Source: Ornithodoros turicata
Lineage: Eukaryota; Arthropoda; Arachnida; Ixodida; Argasidae
Length of the DNA stretch: 64,000 nt
Direction of reading: 5' to 3'
NCBI RefSeq assembly: GCF_037126465.1
Contig: NW_026999483.1
Span: 62,001 to 126,000, forward strand
Shown here piece by piece: positions 12,201 through 23,200 of this stretch (the first letter of the stretch is position 1; each line of letters starts with the position of its first letter). Both the position numbers and the translations under genes were made by a program. The notes under the pieces were generated by a model that made no database searches, was not told the DNA's origin, and saw nothing but the letters and a program-made list of their open reading frames with translations.

Positions 12201-13894
12201 AGAGTCACAAAATTCAAACACCGGCCTAGATGTTATCCACAGTAGAAAGGTGACAGTGTCGTCTCCTCGATCTCGCAGCGAATAACACACATCATGTATA
12301 ACGTGCCAGTGTTTTGGATTCAACAGGATTTTGACCCATCATCACCCATTGTGTTATACAAGGTCACTGTCGATCCCACGTGGAAATGTATCGATGTGTT
12401 GCGCGCACAGCCTATTTCTCAAAATTTTTTTCATGAGGCTCTGTGAAGATGATCCCTATATTGTGAAGGTCCTCCTTCCCCCTCCTCCTCACTCATGCCG
12501 CACTTCCCCTGGACTCCAACAGAGGTCGCCCCCTTGCTTACGCAAAAGCTGTGGCACGCGCTCGCCGCGTCTGAATGACCAGAGACTCCCTTGCCACTAG
12601 TCAGTAGTCGTCGCTCGCCATGCTTACTTGACGGTTCTGTTGCTAGTTGTCTGTATCGCTTTCGCCATTAAACGGGTAGTTCGCTGCCCTCATTGTTCTC
12701 CCCAAGCCCTGCCTCATGCCTCTCCAGCCCTGGCATCCCCACAATATATATATATAGCGAGGTATGCATGTTTCACTAATACATGCATTTTAACCATGGG
12801 CGGCTTGCTGGGGACAGAAAGCAAAACTAGCTGATGACAATCCAATGTATCAGTAGCTCCTGATCTTTCCCTTCCGAATACGCATTTAACCAGAAAAAGT
12901 CCAACCCTAGTTATAACTAAACACTTATTCGTAAAGCTGTCATTATAATCCAAGTAAAACTACCCTTAAAATTAAAGTATATATGAAATATATATATAAA
13001 ATTAAAGTATATATATATAAAGTAGAAATGAGATTCCTCGTCGAAAGTTCCAGTGGAGTACCAAAGATTCGATGGTTCGTCGATTGTCAGACGGTATTAT
13101 CTGGCACTAAAAGCTGGTGTCGTGTCACAGTATGACTTATCAAAGATAAAAAATTACGCTGTGTCTACCGTGTGCTTGCTTGTATCTATTTCGAGATCGC
13201 AAATTACAATTCCATGAAAACAGCCACCTTAACGTTAAACTAGTTCAACAAGGACTTGTGATAACGAGGGCATAGGACAGCTGAAATATCGTTGTATTTG
13301 CAATCCCAAGGCACCAAGTCGTGTGCGTGGACTGCTGCTACTGGATGTATACACGAAGTGACGGGAGCTGAGTGCCGGTCAAGAAAAACAAGAATTGGCC
13401 ATGCATTCGTTTGCGGGCTTAGCACGGATTGGAAAGCGCTAAAAGCTGTCCAGCCAAGTTTATCCACAGCGGAGAATGTCTCTGGAAAGCACCGCGACAG
13501 CTTTCCTCCTAAAACTGGTTCAATATGTCAAATCGAATTTTCATTCCTTCGCTAATTTTTGCATCAATATATTTAACAGAATCAATCACGCATGTTATCG
13601 TTTGCAGTGTTCAGGTGTCTCAGCACCGTCAATCTCGCACAACTTCACAATGACTGAGTTACAATCGCCAGCATAAAGCCACGTGTACTATACCAGCCTT
13701 CCGATACATACTGCTAAGGTATACTTACGCCCTTCATATTCCCAAAATGGCACAGTTGAGTCCTTTTGCGCTAAATAGGGGCCTTTAAAACTGTACTTGT
13801 ATTCAAACTTCTTGTGCGCTAATTCTCCGTGACATAAGCATATACAAATAATCAATAACACCGAAAATATCAACATATTCCCTGACGAGGCCAT
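3169..13894 (-). CDS. LMAN1: LMAN1 / ERGIC-53 cargo lectin, 5' part (five coding exons)
   Basis: Five minus-strand exons (13,729-13,894; 9,635-9,691; 6,740-6,837; 3,295-3,402; 3,169-3,230) join in consistent phase with GT-AG borders. They encode a signal peptide and most of an L-type lectin domain. Landmarks are FEYKYSFKGPYLAQKDSTVP, ITPSLRSQKG, FRVTGRGRLGADGL, GPVFGSSDKW, DSFDND and YDH. In the family this protein is a type I membrane lectin that binds high-mannose glycoproteins with calcium and, with MCFD2, carries them from the ER to the ERGIC. DSFDND and the His of YDH match the metal/sugar site. The rest of the lectin domain, coiled coil, transmembrane segment and KK tail lie beyond the left edge. 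Introns are 2.8-4.0 kb except the last (64 bp) and hold many transposons. Confidence 0.93.
3295..3402 (-). CDS. LMAN1: LMAN1 exon 4
   Basis: A 108-nt, 36-codon exon from AFWFTDRRMPPGPVFG to GVFMDSFDNDNK. It contains the DSFDND calcium/sugar-site loop. The acceptor TTGTCAG and donor GTACCT keep phase 0. Confidence 0.93.
3403..4589. other. LMAN1 intron sequence
   Basis: No exon or intact element is visible. A short piece around 3,925-3,955 (CTAGTCTCGGGGTTTTAC) matches the arm of the hairpin at 14,637-14,729, so a small Penelope-type end repeat may lie here. Confidence 0.4.
4594..5179. mobile_element. MITE with TTAA target site (piggyBac type)
   Basis: The element begins AGGGGCACTAAAATGCAAAA and ends with its near complement, TTTTGCATTTCAGTGCCCCT. 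Each end is flanked by TTAA (4,590-4,593 and 5,180-5,183), the target duplication of piggyBac transposons. It is 586 bp with no transposase, so it is a non-autonomous copy in LMAN1 intron 3. Confidence 0.75.
5561..6437 (+). mobile_element. Tigger/pogo deletion derivative with TA target site
   Basis: Inverted ends CAGTCGACCC...GTTTATCC and GATAAACGAGGGTCGACTG lie inside TA dinucleotides at 5,559 and 6,438. The internal frame 5,863-6,252 encodes 129 residues; its C-terminal half, with an acidic VDVDKDDD run followed by MTYDDVIAAIASD, resembles the acidic tail of Tigger transposases. The HTH and DDE core are gone, so the copy depends on a transposase supplied elsewhere. It lies in LMAN1 intron 3. 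Confidence 0.75.
6740..6837 (-). CDS. LMAN1: LMAN1 exon 3
   Basis: A 98-nt exon encoding SMWTKSKTAFDWWEIEIIF and RVTGRGRLGADGL, the beta-sandwich core of the lectin domain. The acceptor is ACAG and the donor GTAGGC; it ends in phase 0. Confidence 0.93.
6838..8796. other. LMAN1 intron 2, no gene seen
   Basis: AT-rich unique-looking sequence. A poly-C tract of about 28 bases interrupts it near 8,480-8,508. Short open frames here have no recognisable domain. Confidence 0.45.
8797..8903. repeat. Near-perfect hairpin, 43-bp arms
   Basis: The left arm (8,797-8,839) begins GGAGTTGCCTCAGGACAG and the right arm (8,861-8,903) is its reverse complement with about one mismatch. The loop is about 21 nt. 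The arms contain GATATTTCGAACAGAGA. It sits in LMAN1 intron 2 and could derive from an inverted terminal repeat of a retroelement. Confidence 0.85.
8904..9634. other. LMAN1 intron 2, no gene seen
   Basis: No exon, TIR or repeat could be supported here. Confidence 0.4.
9635..9691 (-). CDS. LMAN1: LMAN1 exon 2
   Basis: A 57-nt exon encoding ALASDDMVRITPSLRSQK. The acceptor TTTCCAG and donor GTGAGT flank it, and it is phase 1 in and phase 1 out, matching both neighbours. It is a highly conserved segment of ERGIC-53. Confidence 0.92.
9692..10402. other. LMAN1 intron 1, no gene seen
   Basis: Short open frames occur on both strands but none shows a domain or splice context. Confidence 0.4.
10403..10612 (-). 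mobile_element. tRNA-derived SINE, diverged copy
   Basis: Contains the block CGCAGTGGCGGGCTGTGGAT, shared with the SINEs at 11.7 and 42.5 kb. The end near 10,600 reads, on the minus strand, GCAGGTTTGAATCTGG, a B-box-like RNA polymerase III element. Degenerate. Confidence 0.5.
10613..11714. other. LMAN1 intron 1, no gene seen
   Basis: No coding or structural signal could be supported. Confidence 0.4.
11715..11995 (-). mobile_element. tRNA-derived SINE
   Basis: On the minus strand the head reads TGGCTCAGTGGGTAGTGTG (A-box-like) and, about 35 bases later, CAGGTTCAAACTCTG (B-box-like), as in a tRNA-derived SINE promoter. The body ends in the shared block with CGCAGTGGTCGGGTTTGTGG at about 11,755. 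The same block occurs at 10.4 and 42.5 kb, so it is a dispersed family. Confidence 0.65.
12000..13728. other. LMAN1 intron 1 with AT microsatellites
   Basis: No gene seen. (TA)n runs are present at about 12,745-12,757 and 12,975-13,022. Confidence 0.5.
13729..13894 (-). CDS. LMAN1: LMAN1 exon 1
   Basis: Starts at MASSGNM, followed by a hydrophobic signal peptide (LIFSVLLIICICLC), then the start of the lectin domain FEYKYSFKGPY and VPFWEYEG. The donor is GTAAGT and the exon ends in phase 1. The frame is open further upstream, to another Met at 13,957, but MASSGN is preferred because it places the hydrophobic core near the N-terminus. Confidence 0.9.
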
Positions 13895-14155
13895 CGTATC
13901 GTCCGCTACTCTGTCGGCGTTGGCGGGGCGGCGCTTCACGCGTTTATGCGGGATCACTCTTGAATATTCTTTTCGTCTTGCTTAACGGTTGAAATAAAAA
14001 AAAATTCCTTCCATTTAAATTTACAATACAATTTTGTGTCGTGCGTTTTATGACGTTTTATTCAGTAGCCATTCAGCTGTTGCATCCAACGCGTTCCTTG
14101 TATCATCATCACTTGTAAACAAACAATCTCCACGTGCGTTTTCTGAAGGATATGA
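13895..14155. promoter_or_regulatory. Shared bidirectional promoter region of LMAN1 and the METTL25-like gene
   Basis: The proposed start codons of the two divergent genes are only 261 bp apart. Both promoters and 5' UTRs must therefore lie in this gap or overlap it, unless unseen upstream non-coding exons exist. The part next to LMAN1 is GC-rich (GGCGTTGGCGGGGCGGCG near 13,915-13,932). No TATA box is convincing, as expected of housekeeping genes. Regulation is inferred from layout only. Confidence 0.6.
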
Positions 14156-14272
14156 ATGGATATCCCAGACTGGGAAAGATATTTATTGTTTTTGGACAAG
14201 TATTCTTGGATTTACGACATAAACATGACGCGAATTTTATTAGAAGAAACCCTTCTGAAGATACCAAGTGCA
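14156..14272 (+). CDS. METTL25: METTL25-like exon 1
   Basis: Encodes MDIPDWERYLLFLDKYSWIY and continues to LKIPSA, the family's N-terminal helical segment. The donor GTACGC leaves phase 0, so SA joins WAEYI of the next exon. The start is the first in-frame ATG seen; another ATG at 14,152 is out of frame. Confidence 0.65.
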
Positions 14273-17200
14273 GTACGCATGTTTTCCCACGACACGGCAA
14301 CGTATAGCCTAAAAGCGACAATACCCCGGTGCAGGGGACACAGTGTCTGTGTCCCCTGCACCGGGGTATTATCGCTTTTAGGATGTACCACCAAACAGCC
14401 CGGTTTTTATCGCTTTTTAACGTATAGCTCATGAAGCAACGTAGTTTCAGTTTATGTTTGCTTGTTTGCCCCGCTGTTTCACGATGCGAGAACATAACCA
14501 TTGCTGTTACTGTTATTTCTACTTGAACAGTGGGCAGAATACATCTCAAACCTGTCGTCTGACGAGCTGGGCTGTATTCCGTTTGGCAGCTTGAAGGTGA
14601 GAGATTCGCCAGAAAACGTGGATGTCGTAGCATGATAAAACCCCGAGGCTAGGACACGAAGGGACAGACACAAACACAGACACTTCATGTTTGTGTCTGT
14701 CCCTTCGTGTTCCCTAGTCTCGGGGTTTTACGTTATGCATCATCTTCACCAGCTCGCTTGCTTCGGTCCTAGCCATTTTTCCATAGTGGATGTCGTTGTT
14801 CCGGCTCTTTAACGCACTGTCACCTTTACCTCCAGGATGGGTGTCCGACCGATTTCCGAGAATTTGTAGACGAAGCAGTGGAATTGGCACGGCCAAGGTT
14901 CGAAACCGGCAAGCTGGACGACAGCTCTGTGTTGCTTCCTCCTGTGATTAGGAGAGGAATGTCGGAAAAGAAGCAGCACGAAGTATGCAAGCTAGCCAGC
15001 CTCGTAGCACAAGTAGCCAGGGAAACAGACTGCTCTTCTGTGTTGGACGTAGGGTCAGGACTGGTATGTTGTGGAACATGTGTTAATCATATTTCTTTCG
15101 CTCTATTGCAATGAGGCAAGGTGGAATACAAACCTCGTGGCTAAACCCTATGCACCGATGTTCTTCCAAATAAAAGTTTGCCTACTTGGGGCCCTACCTT
15201 CGTAAAAACTAATGGACCTCAATTACTTTACGTCACAAGCTGCACGGTGGGGCGGCCACAAAATACTCCGCCCTTACATCCCGCCCGTTTCAATGGAAAT
15301 TTATCCCTAGTTTTTCTTCGCAGCGTCTGTGCCCTAATCTCGGACCGTGACACTACGTCAGTTTGACGTAACAATGACATAAAAGATTAGTTTCAAAGCT
15401 TAAAAGTAATGTAGCGAAAGTGGGTCGATTACTTTGAGCGGTGACAGGTTTAATGATGAGTCCGCATGTGCATTTCCATTTATTGTGTTGTATAAAGTCT
15501 GTACGTGCTCATCACAACAAAAAATTCATATCTTCCTTCGTTTTTCTGATGATAGAAAGCACCGCTGCACAACACACTTCACCGCGTAACACAGTTTCTC
15601 TGCGCGGATTGCCGCCTCGTATGCGTTAAAGTGGCACGCTTTTTGACGCGTTGTACTAGCAGTGTTCTTGCAATATAGCGGTGTGCACACAAAAACTCAC
15701 CGATCAAAGTTCACTGTTTGTTGAGTAGAACTATCAACGCTCATTTGCGGTATCATTACCACCCCCATACACAGCTCACAAGCAAAAGAAGCATATTGAA
15801 ATGCGACTTATCTTTTCGCATATCGAGCGCACGAACACGCAAAAAAATATTAAAAAAAGCTCATAAATAAAACTCATGATTTGAAGCACGAACCAATTTC
15901 TTATAAATGCGTTCACGGCTCGAGCCACACTGTTCAATCCTTTGCATGATCATGATCCTTTGCGGGTTTTATCGTTTTGTCGCCTGCCATCGGCACCATC
16001 TCATGGCCACATACCGCAATTATAAATTCCAAGTACAATTACGGTGTCACACAAACATTGCCGTGTTGCACACCTGTACATCACGAAGAATGACAAACAG
16101 CAAAAAAGGAAATTACGAGCGTGCTTTTTCGGACATTTTCCACGAAATTCAGTTTTATGCCGGTAGAGTTTTCCATTTCCAACATCAAAGAACCTAAGCA
16201 ACAAGGCAGGTTGGGCAGATCACAGGTGTGGCCCTCGGGTTCTCAGGAGGAAACTCTGATAAGGCGGATCGCATTCCAAGATAACACATTGGGCCATTGG
16301 TGGATAAAAAGTGTCAACCACTTTCAGTATTCATGCCTCTTTCGATTGTGCACCAATGACGGAAGAGATCTAAAGTAATCAACGTCGATTACTTTGACGA
16401 GGATAGGGCCCTTGGACAAGGAGGGTGCTTTGAAGACTCAGTTGATGTCACATATGTACTTTTCATGATTATATTGAAGTAAAACACTCAGCAGCTTTTC
16501 CTTTTTTAGTGTCATCCTGATCCTCATCTTTGCAATATGTCAGTGCTGAAATATATCGAAATAATTTCTCTACCCCCATATGAGAAGAACGTGATGCAGC
16601 CAATAATAGCAATCAGTAGAGAAAATGAATCAGGCCCACATAGTCTGCTAGGCTACTTATTATATTACTAAGCTTAGTGCTTAATCCTTATACTGCTGAA
16701 GAAGAAACTGCTATTCCCCCATAACATTCGACAATGTTCAACACAGCTCCATTCTTGGAGTTTGTGCTTACAAGTTTCATAACGTAAAAGCGCTAAAAAC
16801 AGGATGAACACAAGGCACACACAAGATCGAGCGCTCACCTTCAACAACTTTACTGACATGCCACATGGAAGGTGCTTATATTCATTGCAACAGGAACTCC
16901 CTTTACAGGAGCTAACACACGTGTTGCCCGTTTTCTTGATCAAGAAAGCGGGCAACACGTGTGTTAGCTCAGAAAGTATTTCGATATCTGAAAGGGAAAG
17001 GGAGTTCCTGTTGCAATGAATATAAGCACCTTCCATGTGGCACGTCAGTACAGTTGTTGAAGGTGAGCGCTCGATCTTGTGTGTGTCTTGTGTTCATCCT
17101 GTTTTTAGCGCTTTTACGTTATGAAAGTCTATCACCAACAAGCCCAAAGGGGTGTTTTAATGTGCTTACAAGTGATCTCTAATATGTGTTTCTTCTTCTA

Positions 17201-20200
17201 CATACATACAGAACTTGTTCCTTTCTTAGGGTTACTTGCCTCAGGTTCTGCACTCAAATTACAGCTACAAAGTGATTGGTATTGATTCTGAAAGCTTTCA
17301 CTCAACCAGAGCCAACGAACGACTACAGCACTGTGAGTACAATGACACACGCATTACTTAGAAGGGTTGTGGAAACATAAACGGGGATTTACTTCTGGGT
17401 GTTTCACTTACGACACAATCAAAATCTTTTGCTACACACTATCGACAGAAGGGCATAGGCTAGCGGGTACATAGTTGAGCATAGTTTTACTGCATACTAT
17501 ACACACTACTTTTCAGTAGAGGTGTGCGAATCCGAATATTTTAAGTCGAATCGAATATCGAATCGAATGGAGGAAAAAATTCCGAATACCGAATCGAATA
17601 TCGAATATTCGTGCAAAATTTACAATATGCGACTTTTGCACTAAAAGTTTCCATTCTGTAGCCCATGGCTTTAGTGTAATTTTTCTGGCATTACCTGTCA
17701 CAAGATAGACATAGAATTCTTAGGTTTAAAGCCCCTACTCTTTAATTTTACATGAGAGTGCTTCCTGCTTTCCAGGTGAGCCTACACTTACTGGAGTACT
17801 GGAGTGGTTACCTTCATTTCAAAATTTGATGTCAGGCAGTAGCATGTTATACAGATGACGCTGTAATTGTTTCAGACAAGCACAGGCAATTTGTGAAACA
17901 AACGAATTGGCATCCTGCCTCAGCTTTGCCACGAACACCCTTTAGTTTCTTTGCACTTGCCCTAGGAAGTTGCACTACTGAAATTTTAGACGTAAAGGAC
18001 ATCTTTAAGACACCCTTCTTGGTCATGGGCTGTAAGCATTATTCGAGAGTCCTAACTTTTTAAAGGCGACCTTACAGACATCAAATCAAAGCCCCCGTCG
18101 GTACCGCTAAACTGCATATGTGAGGGGCGCCACCCCTTCCACAGACGATGTCTATAAAACTAACTTTGGATAACTTTATCTTAAACTAAACACACCTGTG
18201 TTGGTCCTGCAGCAAGGGCAGTTTCGTAAAGCAGGCTTCACCTCATGCACGGAAGCATCAGGTGAAGCCCACTTTCGGGTTGTGTCGTTCAGTCGAATAT
18301 TCGAAAAATCGAATATTGGATATTCGATTCGCGAATCGAATAGTTCGAGCGTTTGATAATCGATTCGAATTCGAGAACTCGAATATTCGCACTCCCCTAC
18401 TTTTCAGTATGAGCACCATTAAATACGGTTCTGTCATTCTGGACATTTCTTAATTTCAATCGGAAAAAGGAGTTTCCTGGCTATGCGTGAGACCAGCTGT
18501 CATAATTTACGATGACCTTGTCACAATTTAAGATATCCTTCACCGGTTCGAGTAAGTGGTAACAAAATGGAGCGGAGTCAGGGTGAATGAGATACAACGT
18601 CCTACTTGAGTTGATGTAGCATTGCCAACTTTAAGAAGGAGTTGCTGGCAACTGGAATACGTGACGGTAAAATTTTATTCTGAACTTGTTGTCAAACATG
18701 TAAAGTTTTTACTATAGTTTATGTACTGTTTACGCTGGAGTATGAGGATGAGCATTGTCTTAATAAACTGACTCTCAGTTTCACTTATGGACAGAGCTTT
18801 GCACACAGATGTTTCCTTGTCCTCTTTTTTTCTTTGGAGTTAAGAAAATACACATAAATAACGCTCATTAAATCCCGGTCGACACAATATTGCCCGCTGA
18901 AGGAATTATTTTTGCTCCTCCTACAAGAGGAGAGTTGCAATCTTGGTGATGACGAACACTCATTAACAGTTTGTGCTTCATGTCTAATAAAAAAGAATGA
19001 GGCTCGACCATTTCATTTGAATGAAGCTCGCAAATAATTCGTTCAGTTCAGCACTTGCTGCTGAAACTGCTCCTAAAGAATGAGGCATTCAAGATGTGTG
19101 CAATTCACTAGTTAAAAAACATCTGGACATGCAAGATAGTGCCACAAATTCTATTCTAGTAGGGAAAGATTTCTCTTCGTATTCAGACTGCCATGTTGGG
19201 ACGAAAATTGCATCCTGGTGAGTGTAGTATTACAGTAAGCTTCTTTCCATAAATGAAGGACAGGTACTTTTGTGAAATTACTGTACCGCTCTAGTGAATT
19301 TATCTTGAATTGAGGAAGTAAAACAAAGAAGGCAGCGCTTGAGAGAACTCATGTTCTGAGGCTGGAACAACATAGAAAGGACAAATACATACAAAGCCTC
19401 AAATTGTGTAAGAAATTAAAGGATTCGAGTCCTACAGCTGGCTAACCTTTTCAATGACATTCATCTCTCAAGGCGGAGCTGTTAAACTTGACACTTTTTC
19501 ATGATGTAGGGAAACTGAAAGGCACAGACAAAAGGGGACAAAATGCACACGGATCCTTTGTGTGTGTTGTCCCCTTTTTGTCTGTGCCTCTCTGTTTTCC
19601 TACATCATGATTAGAGTCTAAAGTTTTTGGAAAATATTTTTTGTAAATTTAATTGGGGGTAAAAATTGGGTAAGTAAGCATGTGCTCAAATTCACGCAAA
19701 TTCGGGTGAAAAAACTTCCCATATGCTAAATTTGGGGAACAATTGGGCTTAATAGGGCAAAAAAAGATAAACAAACTTGTTTGGTACAAATTGTGATATA
19801 ACTGCATTTGCTGCCAAACAAGTTAGTATGCATTCCTGCAGACGTCTCATTGAGGGCTATTTGCTGGGTAGAAATTGCGTTTCAACTTATAGATGGGTGC
19901 AAATTTCGGGAAGAATTGAGTTAAACCCTAAACCTTGAGGCTCTAATCATGACAAAGTATGAGCTTGCCTATCTCTACTCTCACGTCTATCAATATGCAG
20001 CTGAATGTAATGCCTATAGCTGGTGTCTGCTCCGTCAGTTCTGGATAACCGAGTTGAAGAAAATGTTTTACCACCTATCTAGCTGGTTGCAGCCAAAATA
20101 TTCACCACTACACTCTGAAGCTGGAAGACCATCCATCCAGCATTGAAGGAGTAAAATCTGTGCTCAGGAACTGTCCACCATATGAGATATGTGCATGTGG

Positions 20201-23200
20201 AAGGAAAGATGTCCATCATGAGGAAAGAGGTAATCGTGTATTGCCTACTCATACATAGGGCCTTGTGTTTCGGGGTTTAACCTGGAAAAACCTCCTTTGA
20301 CGCCCTAATTTGAATAATTGTAACTCGGGGTAAAACCCGAAAACCCCCAAAAGCTAACATGCCGGGTAACTAAAACCATCGTATCAGCCCCAATACATGC
20401 AATGGAGACTGCTAAGCACTGCACACTTCTGTGTCTTGTGTTCGTCTCAAATGCGAGACACGCTCCTTTTATTAGTTGTCACCCCATATCGCCTGATTTT
20501 GCCCAGTTTTCCGGTTCCTGAAATAAACCCGATTTTTAGCCCCAATTTTCAAAAACATAACACCTGAAAACACAAGGCCTGCTCATGTAGCGTTTCATAA
20601 TACTGGCACAACTGATCTATACAGAAGCTCTGGCAGCATTCTACGAATATCATTAAAGGGACATCCTGTTTAAGCAGACAAGTCGGAAAGATTGTACTGT
20701 GATCATTTATGCGTACCAGGAAAATTACATAACATCACATCCTGTAGTTTGCACATATGCTTACAACAAACAATGACAGGGCCCTCCAATGGTTAAAAGT
20801 TCTTGAAAACAGATGAAACAACAACAACAACAAAAAAACACTTCTGATTTTAGAGGGTTGAAAAGGAAGCGGGTGGCCCATGGCTATGGCCTTCGGTTTC
20901 CTGGTGCGGCAAATCTCAGATTCTGCCGCAGGGACACAGAAATTCTGCAATTTTCGGCAGAAAGTGCTCGCGCATCTATGCTGACAGAGATATACTAATG
21001 CAGAATCTTTATTAACTTGCGTGACACAGAAGTAAATTGTCTACAAATCCAAAATACAGTTGTAGCTGAGCATCATGTGGTACTTGTGCTGTTTTAACAC
21101 TAGCGTAACATAGTTAACGCTGTAACGGCAGAAATTCCTCACCATCATACTAACCTCTGCACCCTTTTTTCCCCCCAAGTCTGAATGCTCAGCCATCGCA
21201 CTTTTGACCATGAGGAGTGCACTGTGGATATTGCCTATGAGAGCAAAAGCGAAGAAGACATGATGGATGTGAGCTTAACCAGAGTTCCAAACATAAAATG
21301 CGTTTATGTTCCTCTCAATTTGGTGATGCAAGAAAGGGCATTATGACCTATAGGTACATCCATCTCCGCCACCAAAGCTTTGTTCCTCAGTCAAGACTGA
21401 GCGAAATTCTATACAAAACCCCAAATTCTCTGTACGTTCTTAGAATCGCAGGAAAGTCTGGGGCTTACCCATGGCTTGTAGAAGTGCTCTTCCTGTGTTT
21501 ATGCAGTGATGGGAAGTACTTGAAGTACCAAGTACTCAAGTACTACTTTAAGTATATTTCTCAGTACTTGTACTTTACTTAAATTACATTTCGATTTGTG
21601 TACTTTGTATTGTTTTTTAAGTAATTTTCTTTGGTACTTTCCTTTCAAGTACTCAAGTATCCAATTGGCAATACAAAAACAAAGTTTGGTCGCAAAATCA
21701 TTTCATGTGGTTCATATTAATGAGTCAGCTGTAAACTATACATGTTTTTTAGCTAGCACTTGGAAAAAATGCTGGCTAAAAGCTTTCTGAAGATAACAGT
21801 CGAAAGATAATTACCTCATGTTTTATCACCAGCAAGTGTGAAATGTCCAGCAATACAATCTAAAGTTGTGATGTACTTGATGAGTACTTTAGAGTACTTT
21901 GCAAACAACTTTGTACTTCAGTTGAAGTACATTTCTAGGATGGTACTATGTACTGTCGTTAAAGTACAGCAGGTGCGAGGTACTCGGTGCTTTACTTTAG
22001 TACAATTTTGAGGTACTTTGCCCATCACTGGTTTTATGCAGGAACTGTGAGAGCTCTCTGGAAAACTATTACGGTGTGCAACACTAACACAGAGCCAGAG
22101 ACAAGAATCATTAACAAAATTCTTCTGAAACAATTACAATGAGCTTGACACAGATAACATACCATACATGATGACAAAGCATGAGCTTGGGCACAACAGC
22201 AACAGGATGTAATGTAGCACAGCATGAGCACGAGGTCAAAGTTAGATAGGTGTACCATGGAACATCCTTTTATGGGTATGTCCCAGTATGTATATGCACT
22301 TTAATCTTGAGGCTATCTCATTTTTGTTGTTTCTGTCTCACTGTAATTGCTCAGTGGAACCTCATATTAGCAGTTTTTGTCACAGTATCCCAGTAAACGA
22401 CAAACGTCTGTTAGATATACCAGAAATATCCAAACATCTAAGACATTTGAGATGTCTAGTAGATATCCAGATATGTCCACATTACATCCATGGATGTTCC
22501 ATGGATCGTTGGAAGCTCGTCCATAACTGTATAAATGCATGCCCTCTGGATGTACCTGCTGGACATTTTGTCACATCCAGTGTACATGTTTATGAGGCAT
22601 TGTGATGTCTAATATACGTCCACTCGATGTTCCTACTGGATTAACATAGGATAATATAGACGTACGTATACGAAACATTGTTTCGACTATGAATTCAATA
22701 GTAATTCTTACGTATAGTGCTAGAAGAAAGCGAATCTATCTTGTGAGATTGGGAGAAATTGGAGAACAAGTAAAAGCACGTTTTTCCATTTGTTCGCGTC
22801 CCGCTCTCTGCAAAGTATCTACGTAGCACTCTTCTACCAACACAGGAAACCTGTCAGTTTGTAGGTAACCCCATCATAGACAATAGCCTGAATTACAAAC
22901 ACGATATTTGTCAGGAAAGAATATCAGAAATGTTAGCGGGCAGGTTGACTCATTGCGGACGTACCTATTAACTGCAGAAACACATCCTCGTCACCATTAC
23001 AAACGTTTTTGGCCCCCACTACACTTAACAAACATCCCGCAACTATTGGTATTTTAGTGTATGTTCCATCCAGTACGACAATAGAGGCTACTGAGAAATG
23101 CCCAAGCCGTGTCGGGTGGGGTACAGCCACGGCTACGGCATTTGCGTTGTTCATGCACACAAAATAGTTGGAAAAGTAGATTTGCAATCCAGTCTATATA

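Noticed and set aside
21192..21267. Exon-like open stretch (SHRTFDHEECTVDIAYESK) with an AG before and GTGAGC after
   Set aside because: To continue METTL25-like exon 5 it must enter in phase 1, which gives a stop, and it leaves in phase 0 while exon 6 needs phase 1. Exon 5 joins exon 6 correctly without it.
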